A DNA stretch of 64,000 nt from an uncultured Dialister sp. (GTDB taxonomy: Bacteria; Bacillota; Negativicutes; Veillonellales; Dialisteraceae). A program made the translations under genes and the position numbers. The notes under the pieces are model-generated. The model saw only the letters and a program-made list of their open reading frames with translations, made no database searches and was not told the DNA's origin. Positions within the stretch are counted from its first letter, which is position 1; each line of letters begins with the position of its first letter. This document shows positions 24,721 through 34,380 of this stretch, piece by piece. Location of the stretch: NCBI GenBank assembly GCA_900547785.1, contig URIB01000005.1:1-64000 (forward strand), read 5' to 3'.

Positions 24721-25227
24721 TTATACTTTTGCCATCATTTCTTTGGCCCAGGCGGCGGCATTTTTGAAATCTGTCTCATCAGGATGTTTTTCTGCTTCCT
24801 GCAGGCGGGCGAGCCGTTCCGGTGTCATGGGATGGACTTTTTCGGCATGGCTGTTTCTCTGTCCCGTATGGAAAGAATGGACACGTCCGAGGGACATGAA
24901 TCCGCCGAGAAATGTATTGCTTTCTTCCAAAAGTGCGGCAGAATTTTTTATATAGTTTTGTGCGGCTTCCGAGTCGGGATAGGCACCTGCCGTACCGTAG
25001 ACGGCCACTTTTTTCCCGCGGAGGGAAGATAAAACTTTCCGCGCCGGCACATCCGCTCCGCGGCGGTAAGCCCAAAAACCGACAAAAATAATGTCATAGG
25101 GCGAAAGGTCTTCCGGCTGGCGGCCTGCTTCGACAAATTCTTTTTCACAATCCAGTGAATCATAAACGGCTTTTCCCACGGCTTTCGTATTCCCTGTGCG
25201 GGATGACCAGATGACAAGTGCTTTCAT
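24721..25227 (-). CDS. Flavodoxin-family protein
   Basis: The 168-residue FMN-binding electron carrier has the phosphate loop SSRTGNTKAVGKAV at its N terminus, FVGFWAYRRGADVPARKVL and VAVYGTAGAYPDSEAAQNYI around the isoalloxazine site. The ATG at 25227 is chosen because GAGGAGG is six bases before it; the frame extends 7 codons upstream without another site. The C-terminal part (SFHTGQRNSHAEKVHPMTPERLARLQEAEKHPDETD) resembles longer-chain flavodoxins with a helical tail. Partner enzyme unknown. Confidence 0.88.
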   Translation of the reverse strand: MKALVIWSSRTGNTKAVGKAVYDSLDCEKEFVEAGRQPEDLSPYDIIFVGFWAYRRGADVPARKVLSSLRGKKVAVYGTAGAYPDSEAAQNYIKNSAALLEESNTFLGGFMSLGRVHSFHTGQRNSHAEKVHPMTPERLARLQEAEKHPDETDFKNAAAWAKEMMAKV

Positions 25228-25308
25228 ATGTTCCTCCTCAAAAAACACGGAATGAAATCAATCTGTTTTTATCATAGCGGAAAGCACGGCAGTAGTAAAG
25301 CGGACGGT

Positions 25309-25337
25309 TTGACAGAGTAAATATTTCCACCTAAGAT
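25309..25337 (+). promoter_or_regulatory. Promoter of dinB
   Basis: TTGACA (25309-25314), 17 bases, TAAGAT (25332-25337). No LexA-type palindrome was recognised next to it. Confidence 0.7.
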
Positions 25338-25361
25338 AAAATAAAAACGGGAGGTGGGTTT

Positions 25362-26516
25362 GTGAGAAGATGGATCATGCACGTCGATATGGATGCTTTT
25401 TATGCGTCTGTCGAGCAGAGAGACAATCCCGCTTTCCGCGGTAAACCGGTCATCGTAGGGGGCCTATCGAAACGGGGTGTCGTTGCGACGGCTTCTTATG
25501 AAGCCCGCCGTTTCGGCGTTCACTCCGCCATGCCTGCATCACGGGCTCATCTGCTTTGCCCTGACGGAATTTTTGTAAAACCCCGTATGGAAGTGTACAA
25601 GGCGGTATCGGAGGAAATCCATGAAATCATGCTTCACTATGCGGTAGCGATAGAACCGATTTCCCTGGACGAAGCATTTATGGATATATCCGGTCTTTGC
25701 AGCCGGTATAAAACGTTGGGGGAAGTGGGAATAGCCATTAAAAAGGAAATCTTTGAAAAGGTGGGTCTTGTCGCTTCTGTAGGTATCGCGCCCAACAAAT
25801 TTCTGGCGAAAATGGCAAGCGATATGGATAAGCCGGACGGACTTTTTATCATTCCTTACGGAAAAGAAGCGGAAGTTCTTGCTCCTTTGCCGGTACGCCG
25901 CCTGTGGGGCGTAGGACGGGTGACGGAAAAGAAACTGATCGGTGCAGGCTTTATGACAATCGGGGATATACAGAAAGCAACAGTTATGCAGCTGGCGCCT
26001 CTTTTGGGAAACCAGACGGAAGCTTTTAAAAAGTTATCGCTCGGCATAGATTCACGTCCTGTAGAGTCAGAGCGGCAGATCAAGTCTGTCGGTGACGAAT
26101 CGACGTATGAAAATGATTTGAAAGATCCACGGGAAATCGACAGAGAAATAGCCCGTCACAGCGACATCGTGGCAAAGCGGCTGCGGAAATACAATCTGGC
26201 GGCCAAAACGATTTCCTTAAAAATCCGCTTTGCGTCTTTCCAAACCGTGACCCGTGCCTTGTCTCTCGAGCAAAGTACAAATTTACAGGAAGAAATTTAT
26301 GAAGCCTGCCTGATTTTGAAAAAACGGATTTCTATATATGAAGGAATCCGCCTCATCGGTGTTTCCGCGTCCCATTTGGGGAAACCGGTCGATATACCCG
26401 ATTTATTTTCCGATAAGAGGGAAAAACAAATCAAAGCGGCGGAAGTGATAGACGCCATTCAGGAAAAATTCGGAGAGCAGGCTTTAAGAAAAGGGTTCTG
26501 GCTTGATGAAAAATAA
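25362..26516 (+). CDS. dinB: DNA polymerase IV (Y family)
   Basis: The 384-residue translesion polymerase has the N-terminal HVDMDAFYASVEQRDNP with the catalytic Asp, SYEARRFGVHSAMPASRA, and SLDEAFMDISG with the second Asp-Glu pair, then VASVGIAPNKFLAKMASDMDKPDG. The helix-hairpin-helix region (LWGVGRVTEKKL) and little finger domain follow. The start is GTG at 25362 after GGGAGGTGG; an ATG five codons later lacks a site. It is probably its own transcript. Confidence 0.94.
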   Translation: MRRWIMHVDMDAFYASVEQRDNPAFRGKPVIVGGLSKRGVVATASYEARRFGVHSAMPASRAHLLCPDGIFVKPRMEVYKAVSEEIHEIMLHYAVAIEPISLDEAFMDISGLCSRYKTLGEVGIAIKKEIFEKVGLVASVGIAPNKFLAKMASDMDKPDGLFIIPYGKEAEVLAPLPVRRLWGVGRVTEKKLIGAGFMTIGDIQKATVMQLAPLLGNQTEAFKKLSLGIDSRPVESERQIKSVGDESTYENDLKDPREIDREIARHSDIVAKRLRKYNLAAKTISLKIRFASFQTVTRALSLEQSTNLQEEIYEACLILKKRISIYEGIRLIGVSASHLGKPVDIPDLFSDKREKQIKAAEVIDAIQEKFGEQALRKGFWLDEK

Positions 26517-26597
26517 AGGTATTGCAGGGGATATATTGTATTCCGGGGCAGTACGGTTTATTCTATAGTATATATTTCAAGAAAAGGAAAGTAGCAT

Positions 26598-27767
26598 ATG
26601 GAATCGACTTTACGGAGAACCTGGGCGGAGATTGATCTCGACGCTCTGGCCTGCAATTACAAAAAAATCAGGGAACATATAGGGAAAAACGTAAAATTTT
26701 TAGGTGTTGTCAAAGCGGATGCGTACGGACACGGCTCGGTGAAGGTGGCAAAAAAACTGGAAGAGCTGGGGGCGGAGTATCTGGCGGTCAGCAGTATCGA
26801 TGAAGCTATGGAACTGCGGCTGAACGGAATCACCATGCCTGTTCTGATTTTGGGACATACGCCGAAGGAGCAGGTGGGACGGCTGATTTCTTTTCATATA
26901 ACCCAGGCGGTGACCTGCGAGGCGAAAGCTCTGGAATACAGCGAGGAAGCCGTTAAGTTAAAAGGAACGCTCAAAATCCATATCAAGGTAGATACGGGAA
27001 TGTCACGGCTGGGCTACCTCTGCAGCGGCGACCTGTTTGATACGGGCGTAGAGGGAATTATCCATGCCTGCCGTTTGCCCGGACTTGAGGCGGAAGGTAT
27101 TTTTACTCATTTTGCCGTGGCCGATGAAGAGGGCGAACCTTACGAATCCTATACGAAAAAGCAATTTGACCTCTTCCGGAAGGTGATAGAAGAAACGGAA
27201 AAAAGGTGGGGACAATCTTTTGCGCTTCACCACTGTGCGAATACGGGCGCGACAGCGGTATGTCCGGATACTTTTATGGATATGGTGCGGCCGGGGCTTT
27301 TGCTTTACGGCTATGGAAAGCACGCCGCTCTTCTGGGACTTACGCCTGTCATGACGATGAAAACGACGGTCAGTACGATTAAAATTTATCCGCCGGGAAC
27401 ACCAATCAGTTACGGCGGCATTTATGTGACGGATAAAACGACAAGAGTGGGGGTCATTCCTTACGGATACGCCGACGGATTTTTCCGTTCCTTGTCTGGT
27501 AAATGTTCATTGATGACCAAGAACGGTCCGGCAAGACAGCTGGGACGGATATGTATGGATATGGCCATGATTGATTTGACGGATAAGCCTGATGTGGACG
27601 TAGGAAGTGAAATAGAAATATTCGGCAGAAATAATTCATTGGACGATATGGCGAAAGCGGCAGGAACGATTCCTTATGAACTCACTTGTGCAGTAAGCAA
27701 ACGGGTACCCCGCATTTACATTGAGAACGGAAAAGAAACGGATAAAGAACTTTTATTAAGATTGTAA
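26598..27767 (+). CDS. alr: Alanine racemase
   Basis: The 389-residue PLP enzyme makes D-alanine for peptidoglycan. LGVVKADAYGHG carries the PLP lysine, IKVDTGMSRLG and CANTGATAVCPDTFMDMVRPGLLLYGY follow, and the second active-site region is ISYGGIYVTDKTTRVGVIPYGYADGFFR with the catalytic Tyr. GRICMDMAMIDLTD is also typical. An AAAGGAAAG site precedes the ATG. The 81-base gap after dinB may hold its promoter. Confidence 0.95.
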   Translation: MESTLRRTWAEIDLDALACNYKKIREHIGKNVKFLGVVKADAYGHGSVKVAKKLEELGAEYLAVSSIDEAMELRLNGITMPVLILGHTPKEQVGRLISFHITQAVTCEAKALEYSEEAVKLKGTLKIHIKVDTGMSRLGYLCSGDLFDTGVEGIIHACRLPGLEAEGIFTHFAVADEEGEPYESYTKKQFDLFRKVIEETEKRWGQSFALHHCANTGATAVCPDTFMDMVRPGLLLYGYGKHAALLGLTPVMTMKTTVSTIKIYPPGTPISYGGIYVTDKTTRVGVIPYGYADGFFRSLSGKCSLMTKNGPARQLGRICMDMAMIDLTDKPDVDVGSEIEIFGRNNSLDDMAKAAGTIPYELTCAVSKRVPRIYIENGKETDKELLLRL

Positions 27768-27808
27768 AATTAACTTGCCCTGGCACGGTATGATTTTGAG
27801 GAGGAAAA

Positions 27809-28948
27809 ATGGTTAACGAAAAACGGATACGCAGTACGTTCGAAGAGCTGGTGAGACTCTATACACCAAGCAAGGGCGAACGTGAAATTTGTGATTTGCT
27901 GAAAAAAAAATTAAAGGCCCTCGGTGCTTCTAAAATTGTAGAAGACAACGGAGGTTCTGTAGAAGGAGGGAATGCGGGCAATCTGATTGCCACTTTTTCC
28001 GCCAATGCGGAAGGGCTTCCTTCGGTGGCGCTGACCGCCCATATGGATTCGGTGGAATGTTGCCGCGGAATCGAGCCTGTTTTGGAAAACGGAGTTTATC
28101 ACTCAAAGGGAGATACGATTCTGGGAAGTGATGACAAAGCCGGTGTGGCAGCGATTCTGGAAGGGCTTGCACTGATGAAGGAAAATTTTATTCCCCACGG
28201 AAAAATTACCGTGATTTTTACGGTGCAGGAAGAAATCGGACTGGTCGGCTCGAAACATATAGAAGAAAAATATTTGGAAGGGATTGATTTCGGGTATACT
28301 TTTGATGCCGACGGCGGAGCAGGAAACGCTTTCATTGCCGGGCCTGCCGAATATACTCTGAAATTTACCTGCCACGGTGTGGCGGCTCATGCAGGCATGG
28401 CACCGGAAAAAGGAACAAATGCCGTCATGATGGCGGCGAAGGGAATTGCAAAGGCACCGACAGGCCGCATCGATGAAGAAACGACCTGCAATATCGGGGT
28501 GATTTCCGGCGGTATTGCTACAAATATTGTTCCCGAGCTTTGCGTGGTCCGGGCAGAAGTAAGAAGCAGAAATCCCGAAAAGTTGGAAAAAATAACTGAT
28601 GAAATAATCACGGCTTTTGAAAAAGCGGCGGCAGAATTTCCCGAAGGGAAACTGGACGTAGAAAAAAATAAAGAATATGAATCGTTTGAAATCGAAAATG
28701 AGGCACCGGTACTGAAACTTTTCCGTGCGGCCTGCAAAGAAGCGGGATTTGAGGTAAAAACAGCACCCAGCGGTGGCGGAAGTGATGCGAACTGGTTCGG
28801 TACAAAGGGGTTCCCTGCCGTGCTTTGCGGAGTGGGAATGACTGATTTCCATACGAACCGCGAAACACTTAAAGAAAAAGATTTATACGATGCCGGCGAG
28901 CTTGTCTACCGCATTTTGGAAGCGGAAAGCCATTTTGCAGGGCATTAA
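27809..28948 (+). CDS. M20-family metallopeptidase, PepT-like
   Basis: The 379-residue enzyme has the M20 di-zinc motifs: LTAHMDSVE (His and Asp), GSDDKAGVAAIL, VQEEIGLVGSKH (catalytic and metal Glu), FDADGGAG, and a C-terminal SGGGSDANWFGTKGFPAVLCGVGMTDFHTN with the last His. The dimerisation domain (GVAAHAGMAPEKGTNAVMMAAKGI) is in the middle. It fits the PepT-like group, somewhat shorter than tripeptidase PepT itself. GAGGAGG lies before the ATG, 41 bases after alr. Confidence 0.91.
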   Translation: MVNEKRIRSTFEELVRLYTPSKGEREICDLLKKKLKALGASKIVEDNGGSVEGGNAGNLIATFSANAEGLPSVALTAHMDSVECCRGIEPVLENGVYHSKGDTILGSDDKAGVAAILEGLALMKENFIPHGKITVIFTVQEEIGLVGSKHIEEKYLEGIDFGYTFDADGGAGNAFIAGPAEYTLKFTCHGVAAHAGMAPEKGTNAVMMAAKGIAKAPTGRIDEETTCNIGVISGGIATNIVPELCVVRAEVRSRNPEKLEKITDEIITAFEKAAAEFPEGKLDVEKNKEYESFEIENEAPVLKLFRAACKEAGFEVKTAPSGGGSDANWFGTKGFPAVLCGVGMTDFHTNRETLKEKDLYDAGELVYRILEAESHFAGH

Positions 28949-28991
28949 GAGAAACAGTTTTCTCTAAAAACACCTTGTAAAGGATAAAAGC

Positions 28992-29020
28992 TTGACATGA
29001 TTCTTCGTTTTATATATAAT
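28992..29020 (+). promoter_or_regulatory. Consensus promoter of the ylxM-ffh operon
   Basis: TTGACA (28992-28997), 17 bases, TATAAT (29015-29020). Confidence 0.9.
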
Positions 29021-29040
29021 CATTTCGGTATGGTGATGTC

Positions 29041-29364
29041 ATGTCATTGGAAAAGATATTGGAAAAAGGAGAACTCCTCGATCTTTACGGAAAACTTTTG
29101 CCCCAAAGACAGAGGGAGTGTCTCGAACTGTATTACAACAAAAATCTCACGCTTGCTGAGATTGCAGACTATTTTCATATTTCCCGTCAGGCAGTGCATG
29201 ATGCGATGCGTCACGGAGAAGAGCAACTGTCTCTTTATGAAGAGACGCTTCACTTAGCCGGAGATGCCTGGAAAAGAAGGAAAGCGGTTCTGGCACTGGA
29301 AGCACTTCTTCCCGGAGAGGTGAAAGAAAAAGCAGCACCGTTCCTGAAAGTATTAACAGATTGA
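29041..29364 (+). CDS. ylxM: YlxM-family helix-turn-helix protein associated with SRP
   Basis: The 107-residue protein has a sigma-70 region-4-like helix-turn-helix: LYGKLLPQRQRECLELYYNKNLTLAEIADYFHISRQAVHDAMRHGEEQL. YlxM proteins are encoded next to ffh in Firmicutes and modulate the SRP. The leader is very short (about 15 bases) and the ribosome site (GGTGATG) weak. ffh starts nine bases after its stop. Confidence 0.93.
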   Translation: MSLEKILEKGELLDLYGKLLPQRQRECLELYYNKNLTLAEIADYFHISRQAVHDAMRHGEEQLSLYEETLHLAGDAWKRRKAVLALEALLPGEVKEKAAPFLKVLTD

Positions 29365-29373
29365 GGTGAGTCG

Positions 29374-30738
29374 ATGCCTTTTGAAAATTTAGGTGATAAA
29401 CTGCAGTCTGCGTTTAAGGATCTCCGCGGTAAGGGGAAACTTTCCGAAAGTGACATTGATGCGGCGCTTCGTGAAGTGCGGAAAGCTCTTTTAGAAGCGG
29501 ACGTCAATTTCAAAGTCGCTAAAAACTTCATTGCCCAAGTCCGTGAAAAGGCGGTAGGCGAAGAGGTTTTCGGCAGTCTTAAGCCGGACCAGACAGTTAT
29601 AAAAATAGTCCGTGATGAATTAACGGAACTTCTCGGCGGGACACAGAGTAAAATTACCATGTCTTCCACAGGCATGACGGTGATTATGCTGGTAGGTCTC
29701 CAAGGCGCGGGGAAAACGACGACGGCGGGAAAGCTGGCTCTCATGCTGAAAAAACGGGGAAAGCGTCCGCTTTTGGCAGCCTGCGACGTTTACCGTCCGG
29801 CAGCGGTCAAACAGCTTGAAGTCTTAGGTGAGCAGGTCGATGTACCTGTATACCGTATGCCCCCCGGAGCCGATCCCGTACATATTGCCCGGTATGCCGT
29901 GGACACCGCAAAGTCTTACAACAGAGATGTGGTGATTCTTGATACGGCAGGCCGTCTTACCATTGATGAAAAACTCATGGAAGAGCTTAGAAATATCAAG
30001 TCCGATGTCCATCCCCATGAAATTCTCCTTGTCCTCGATTCGATGACCGGGCAGGATGCGGTGACGACAGCCCGGGCGTTTGATGAAAGCTTGGGGATTG
30101 ACGGAACTATTTTAACGAAAATGGACGGCGATGCCCGCGGCGGTGCGGCGCTTTCCATTAAAACCGTAACGGGAAAACCGATTAAACTTATCGGTGTCAG
30201 TGAAAAGCTTGACGGCGGACTTGAGGATTTCCATCCCGACCGTATGGCAGGCAGAATTCTTGATCTGGGCGATTTGGAATCTTTGATTGAGCAGGCCCAA
30301 AGAAATATGGACCATGACACAATTAAGGAAGGGGCCAGAAAAATCCAAAAGGGAGAATTTTCCTTAGAGGATTTCTTGAAACAGCTGAAACAAATACAGA
30401 AATTAGGCTCCATGTCCGGTATTTTGAGTATGATACCGGGGATGGGAAAATATAAAGATAAACTGAAAGATATCGATCTGGACGGTAAAGAGGTCAGACA
30501 TATCGAGGCAATCATTCTTTCCATGACTCCTGCAGAAAGAGCAAATATTGATATTCTGAACGGAAGCAGAAGAAAGAGAATTGCCGACGGAGCGGGTGTA
30601 AAAATCCAGGAAGTCAACCGCATGATGAAGCAATTCAAGGAAATGCAGAAACAGATGAAAAAAATGAAAGGCAAGAAGCTCCGTCCTCCGGCAGGAGGTA
30701 TGGGAGGATTCGGCGGTTTCGGCGGATTTCCTTTCTAA
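29374..30738 (+). CDS. ffh: Signal recognition particle GTPase Ffh
   Basis: The 454-residue protein targets nascent membrane proteins with 4.5S RNA. It has the N domain, G domain with GLQGAGKTTTAGKLA, DVYRPAAVKQL, DTAGRLTIDE, TKMDGDARGGAAL, and the Met-rich M domain (MSGILSMIPGMGKYKDKL, MTPAERANIDILNGSRRKRIADGAG, MMKQFKEMQKQMKKMKG). It ends in a Gly-Phe-rich tail. A GAGGTGAG site precedes the ATG. Confidence 0.97.
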   Translation: MPFENLGDKLQSAFKDLRGKGKLSESDIDAALREVRKALLEADVNFKVAKNFIAQVREKAVGEEVFGSLKPDQTVIKIVRDELTELLGGTQSKITMSSTGMTVIMLVGLQGAGKTTTAGKLALMLKKRGKRPLLAACDVYRPAAVKQLEVLGEQVDVPVYRMPPGADPVHIARYAVDTAKSYNRDVVILDTAGRLTIDEKLMEELRNIKSDVHPHEILLVLDSMTGQDAVTTARAFDESLGIDGTILTKMDGDARGGAALSIKTVTGKPIKLIGVSEKLDGGLEDFHPDRMAGRILDLGDLESLIEQAQRNMDHDTIKEGARKIQKGEFSLEDFLKQLKQIQKLGSMSGILSMIPGMGKYKDKLKDIDLDGKEVRHIEAIILSMTPAERANIDILNGSRRKRIADGAGVKIQEVNRMMKQFKEMQKQMKKMKGKKLRPPAGGMGGFGGFGGFPF

Positions 30739-30841
30739 GAACTGCTCTCTTATGGGAAGTATTGGCCGTTCGTGAAACCGGCCGGTCATTTATTTCATAA
30801 ATTTTGTAATGAACAACCTGTCATTTCAAGGAGGTGAAAGT

Positions 30842-31105
30842 ATGTTAAAAATTCGTTTGACTCGTATGGGCGCAAAGAAGAATCCGTTCTACCGTGTCGT
30901 TGTTATTGATTCCAAGGAAGCTGTAAACGGAACACCGGTCGCTACGGTAGGCTGGTATGATCCGACAAAGGCGGACGCTCCGGTAAAGCTTAATGAAGAA
31001 GAAATTCTGAGTTGGCTCGGAAAAGGCGCACAGCCGACAGATACCGTCCGTTCCCTTTTAAAAAAGAACGGCATTCTTGCGAAGTTTGCTGAAGCAAAGA
31101 AATAA
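30842..31105 (+). CDS. rpsP: 30S ribosomal protein bS16
   Basis: The 87-residue protein starts MLKIRLTRMGAKKNPFYRVVVIDS, the standard bS16 N terminus, and contains VGWYDPTK and WLGKGAQPTDTVRSLLKK. The ATG at 30842 follows AAGGAGGTG; the frame extends upstream to 30809 but without a site. A GC-rich hairpin (around 30764-30786) lies in the ffh-rpsP gap and may be a processing site. Confidence 0.97.
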   Translation: MLKIRLTRMGAKKNPFYRVVVIDSKEAVNGTPVATVGWYDPTKADAPVKLNEEEILSWLGKGAQPTDTVRSLLKKNGILAKFAEAKK

Positions 31106-31117
31106 GGGAGGATCACT

Positions 31118-31345
31118 ATGAAAGAATTGGTGGAAAACATCACCAGGGCTCTCGTAAAAGATCCCGAAGCCGTTTCTGTGACTGTGATAGAGAAGGGGAA
31201 CCTGGAAGTGTATCAGATCCGGGTGGCACCGGAAGATATGGGAAAGGTTATCGGCAGAAAAGGCCGTATCGCCAATGCAATTCGTACGGTTGTGAAAGCA
31301 GGGGCTTTAAGAGAAAATAAAAAAGTCGCTGTTGATATTCTTTGA
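31118..31345 (+). CDS. khpA: KH-domain RNA-binding protein KhpA
   Basis: The 75-residue single KH domain protein has the RNA-binding loop VIGRKGRIANAIRTVVKA preceded by VAPEDMG. KhpA works with KhpB in RNA regulation and cell-length control in Gram-positives. GGGAGG precedes the ATG. Location between rpsP and ylqD/rimM is the usual one. Confidence 0.95.
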   Translation: MKELVENITRALVKDPEAVSVTVIEKGNLEVYQIRVAPEDMGKVIGRKGRIANAIRTVVKAGALRENKKVAVDIL

Positions 31346-31356
31346 GGAGTGCCCAA

Positions 31357-31764
31357 ATGGATGAAATTCAAGTATTGATTCCTATAGCTGTCAAATCCAA
31401 GCTGACGGAATCTTTAAAGACAACGCTTTTAAACCAGATTAACCAGAACATCAAGAGTGTAGAAAATGATATGACACAGCTTGAGTTTGAAGCAAATGCC
31501 AAGTTATCGGAACAGGCCAAAATCAATATGCAGGCCGTAGCACCTCTCCGCGCACAATTTGATGAACAAAAAGTGCGTATGATGCAGGTGAAGGATAAGT
31601 TGATGGAAGACAAAGAACATCTGGAAAAATTAGCAATTGGTGCAGAACTTCCACGACAGCCGCTGAACCGTATCGTGACTCTCCATGTAGGAGATGATAT
31701 GAATACGGTGACCGGAGGAGAAATCCTCGTGGAAGATGGAAAGATTGTCGCTTTCCGTGAATGA
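31357..31764 (+). CDS. ylqD: YlqD-family protein
   Basis: The 135-residue protein has an N-terminal segment MDEIQVLIPIAVKSKLTESLK, a long coiled coil (about residues 20-95) and a small C-terminal beta domain with HVGDDMN. YlqD lies between khpA and rimM in many Firmicutes; its function is not known. The ATG at 31357 follows GAGGAG that overlaps the khpA stop; the TTG at 31342 is too early. Confidence 0.88.
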   Translation: MDEIQVLIPIAVKSKLTESLKTTLLNQINQNIKSVENDMTQLEFEANAKLSEQAKINMQAVAPLRAQFDEQKVRMMQVKDKLMEDKEHLEKLAIGAELPRQPLNRIVTLHVGDDMNTVTGGEILVEDGKIVAFRE

Positions 31765-31765
31765 T

Positions 31766-32263
31766 ATGAATTCCGACGAATGGATGATCGTTGGCCGAAT
31801 CGTAGCCCCGCATGGTGTGCGGGGTGATTTGCGTATATTTCCCGATATAGAAAGACCGGAGATTTTTAAATCGCTGAAAACACTTTCTATAGACGGAAAA
31901 GTATATAAAATCATCTCGGCCCGGCCTCATAAAAATATCTATATCCTTCGTGTGGAGGGAATAGAGGACCGGAACGGAGCGGAGTTTCTGGTGAACCGGA
32001 CGGCGAAAGCAAAAATTTCGGATTTGCCTGTATTAAAAAACGGGGAATATTATTATTTCCAACTTATAGGCATGACTGTCCTGTCCGATACGGGAGAGAC
32101 CGTAGGAAAAATTAAAGAAATCATCGAGACCGGTGCCAATGATGTATATACCGTCATGACAACGGAGGGGAAAGAAATCTATCTTCCTGCCATACCGTCG
32201 TGTATTCTTTCCGTTGAACCGAAAAAGGGAATTATGACGGTACATTTACCGGAATGGGAATAG
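31766..32263 (+). CDS. rimM: 16S rRNA processing protein RimM
   Basis: The 165-residue 30S maturation factor has the RimM N-terminal signature [17 protein letters not shown] and C-terminal PRC-barrel [21 protein letters not shown], ending in [11 protein letters not shown] and a late PEWE. The ATG at 31766 is one base after the ylqD stop without a strong site, which suggests coupling; an ATG at 31784 is a less likely alternative. Confidence 0.94.
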   Translation: MNSDEWMIVGRIVAPHGVRGDLRIFPDIERPEIFKSLKTLSIDGKVYKIISARPHKNIYILRVEGIEDRNGAEFLVNRTAKAKISDLPVLKNGEYYYFQLIGMTVLSDTGETVGKIKEIIETGANDVYTVMTTEGKEIYLPAIPSCILSVEPKKGIMTVHLPEWE

Positions 32264-32264
32264 T

Positions 32265-33011
32265 ATGAAAATTGATATTTTGTCTTTGTTTCCTGAATTT
32301 ATAGAAGCATTTTTTAAACACAGCATCATAAAAAGAGCTTTGGAAGCCGGACTTATGGACATGCGTGTCACCGACCCGCGGGCGTTTTCGCAAGATAAAC
32401 ATCACCGTGTCGATGATACCGTCTATGGCGGCGGGGCAGGAATGCTCATGCAGTGCGCTCCTTTATTCGACGCCTGCCGGCACGTTCTTCCCGAAAGAGG
32501 AGAAAGGGACAGGGTGCTGTTTCTTTCCCCTGCAGGAGCTCCTTTTACACAGGACAAAGCAAAAGAACTGTATCATAACTATGACCATCTGGTACTTATC
32601 TGCGGTCATTATGAAGGTGTCGATCACCGTGTGGAAGAACATCTGGCTGACGAGCTTGTTTCTATCGGCGATTACGTTCTTACCGGCGGTGAGCTTGGCG
32701 CCATGGTGATCGCGGATGCAGTGGCAAGGATGGTACCGGGGGTACTGGGCGATGCGGGAAGTGCGGCAGGCGATTCTTTTTATGAACCGCTGCTGGAATA
32801 TCCGCAATATACAAAGCCTGCCGTATACAACGGTTGGGAAGTGCCGGAAGTACTTCTTAGCGGTCATCATGAAAATATCGCTAAATGGCGTAGAAAAGAA
32901 GCGCTCCGGCGGACTTTGGAAAACAGACCGGATCTCCTTGAAAAATTGGAAATGACGAAGCAAGATGAAAAGTTAATGGCAGAAATACTGCGAGAAAGGG
33001 AGAAAATATAG
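32265..33011 (+). CDS. trmD: tRNA (guanine-N1)-methyltransferase TrmD
   Basis: The 248-residue SPOUT enzyme methylates G37 of tRNAs. It shows [50 protein letters not shown] and [21 protein letters not shown] [18 protein letters not shown], the knotted SAM site. It begins one base after rimM and overlaps the next gene by one base. Confidence 0.96.
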   Translation: MKIDILSLFPEFIEAFFKHSIIKRALEAGLMDMRVTDPRAFSQDKHHRVDDTVYGGGAGMLMQCAPLFDACRHVLPERGERDRVLFLSPAGAPFTQDKAKELYHNYDHLVLICGHYEGVDHRVEEHLADELVSIGDYVLTGGELGAMVIADAVARMVPGVLGDAGSAAGDSFYEPLLEYPQYTKPAVYNGWEVPEVLLSGHHENIAKWRRKEALRRTLENRPDLLEKLEMTKQDEKLMAEILREREKI

Positions 33012-33595
33012 TGGCTCCTGTTTATATAGGATTGATTCATTATCCGATTTATAATAAACATATGGAAGTCGTTACGACGGCGCTTACGAACTATGATCTT
33101 CATGATATTGCCCGCAGTGCCAAAACATATGATGTACGGACCTATTTCATTATTCATCCGGTAGAAAGCCAGAGAGAAATGGCACTCCGCATCATGAACC
33201 ATTGGAAAACCGGCGGCGGAGTCCGTTATAATCCGAACAGGAAGGAAGCTTTTGAAGAGACGGAGCTTGTTTCCTCTCTTGAAGAGGCAATCAGCCGGAT
33301 TGAAAAAGAATGCGGGGAAAAACCGGTCATTGTAACCACCGATGCCCGGGTGTACCCGAATACGATTTCTTATGCAGCGATGCGCAAGAAATTGGAGGAA
33401 GAAAGCAAACCTGTTTTTATTCTTTTCGGTACCGGATTCGGTATGACAAAAGAAATGATGAAACAGTTTGATTATATTGTAGAACCCGTTTACGGGGCGG
33501 GAAAGTACAATCACCTCTGTGTGAGAAGTGCTGTTGCCATTATCCTCGACCGCCTTCTGGGGGAACCTTGGTGGCAAAAAAAGGAGGAGAATTAA
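33011..33595 (+). CDS. SPOUT-type RNA methyltransferase (RNA_Me_trans family, trmD-linked)
   Basis: The 194-residue protein starts with GTG inside the trmD stop. It has VYIGLIHYPIYNKHMEVVTTALTNYDLHDIARSAKTY, MNHWKTGGGVRYNPNRKEAF, and VFILFGTGFGMTKEMMKQFDYIVEPVYG with YNHLCVRSAVAIILDRLLG, the knotted C-terminal part. Such genes stand next to trmD in various bacteria; the RNA target is unknown to me. Confidence 0.9.
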   Translation: MAPVYIGLIHYPIYNKHMEVVTTALTNYDLHDIARSAKTYDVRTYFIIHPVESQREMALRIMNHWKTGGGVRYNPNRKEAFEETELVSSLEEAISRIEKECGEKPVIVTTDARVYPNTISYAAMRKKLEEESKPVFILFGTGFGMTKEMMKQFDYIVEPVYGAGKYNHLCVRSAVAIILDRLLGEPWWQKKEEN

Positions 33596-33596
33596 G

Positions 33597-34331
33597 ATGT
33601 CAGGACATTCCAAGTGGGAAAATATTAAGCGGAAAAAAGGCAAAACAGATGCCATCCGTGCGAAAATAACCACAAAAATTTCTAAAGAAATCACAATTGC
33701 AGCCCGCATGGGCGGCGGTGATCCTGTCGGGAATATGCGTCTGAAGCTCGCTCTGACGAAAGCAAAGCAGAACAATGTACCGAAGGATAATATCCAGCGT
33801 GCCATTGATAAAGGCATCGGTGCCGCTTCAGGGGCAGGCTTTGATGAAGTGACTTACGAAGGCTACGGTCCGGGCGGTGCCGCTGTCATTGTAGAGTGTA
33901 ATACAGATAACAGAAACCGCGCGGCTGCCGATGTACGTCACGGATTTACTCATCACGGCGGAAGCATCGGGACACCGGGTTGCGTAGCCTGGATGTTTAA
34001 GAAAAAAGGAACCATTGTGGTAGATAAAGAAGCGACCGATGAAGATACGATCATGATGATTGCTCTTGATGCGGGAGCGGAAGATGTATCCGCTGAAGGA
34101 GACAGCTATGAAATCACAACGGCGCCGGAAGATTTTCTGACCGTATCGGAAGCGCTCGAAAAAGAAGGGATTTCTGTAGAAGCCTCCGAGCTTGCTATGG
34201 TTCCCGATACGACAGTTGCTCTTGAAGGAGATGCGGCGCAGACCATGTCCCGCATGATCAGTGAGCTTGAAGAACTGGATGATGTACAGGAAGTATATAC
34301 GAACGCAGAACTTCCCGAAGATTTAGAATAA
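33597..34331 (+). CDS. yebC: YebC/PmpR-family translation or transcription factor
   Basis: The 244-residue protein starts MSGHSKWENIKRKKGKTDA, the invariant YebC start, and shows FDEVTYEGYGPGGAAVIVECNTDNRNRAAADVRH and GSIGTPGCVAWMFKKKG. Recent work assigns YebC proteins a role in translating proline-rich stretches, older work in DNA binding. AAGGAGG precedes the ATG; the frame extends 5' into the SPOUT gene but has no site there. Last gene of the operon. Confidence 0.95.
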   Translation: MSGHSKWENIKRKKGKTDAIRAKITTKISKEITIAARMGGGDPVGNMRLKLALTKAKQNNVPKDNIQRAIDKGIGAASGAGFDEVTYEGYGPGGAAVIVECNTDNRNRAAADVRHGFTHHGGSIGTPGCVAWMFKKKGTIVVDKEATDEDTIMMIALDAGAEDVSAEGDSYEITTAPEDFLTVSEALEKEGISVEASELAMVPDTTVALEGDAAQTMSRMISELEELDDVQEVYTNAELPEDLE

Positions 34332-34345
34332 AGAAACACAAAAGA

Positions 34346-34377
34346 AAAACACAGGTGTAACGGCCTGTGTTTTTTAC
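34346..34377 (+). terminator. Terminator of the ffh-yebC operon
   Basis: AAAACACAGG (34346-34355) pairs with CCTGTGTTTT (34364-34373) and a T run. Confidence 0.88.
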
Positions 34378-34380
34378 ATG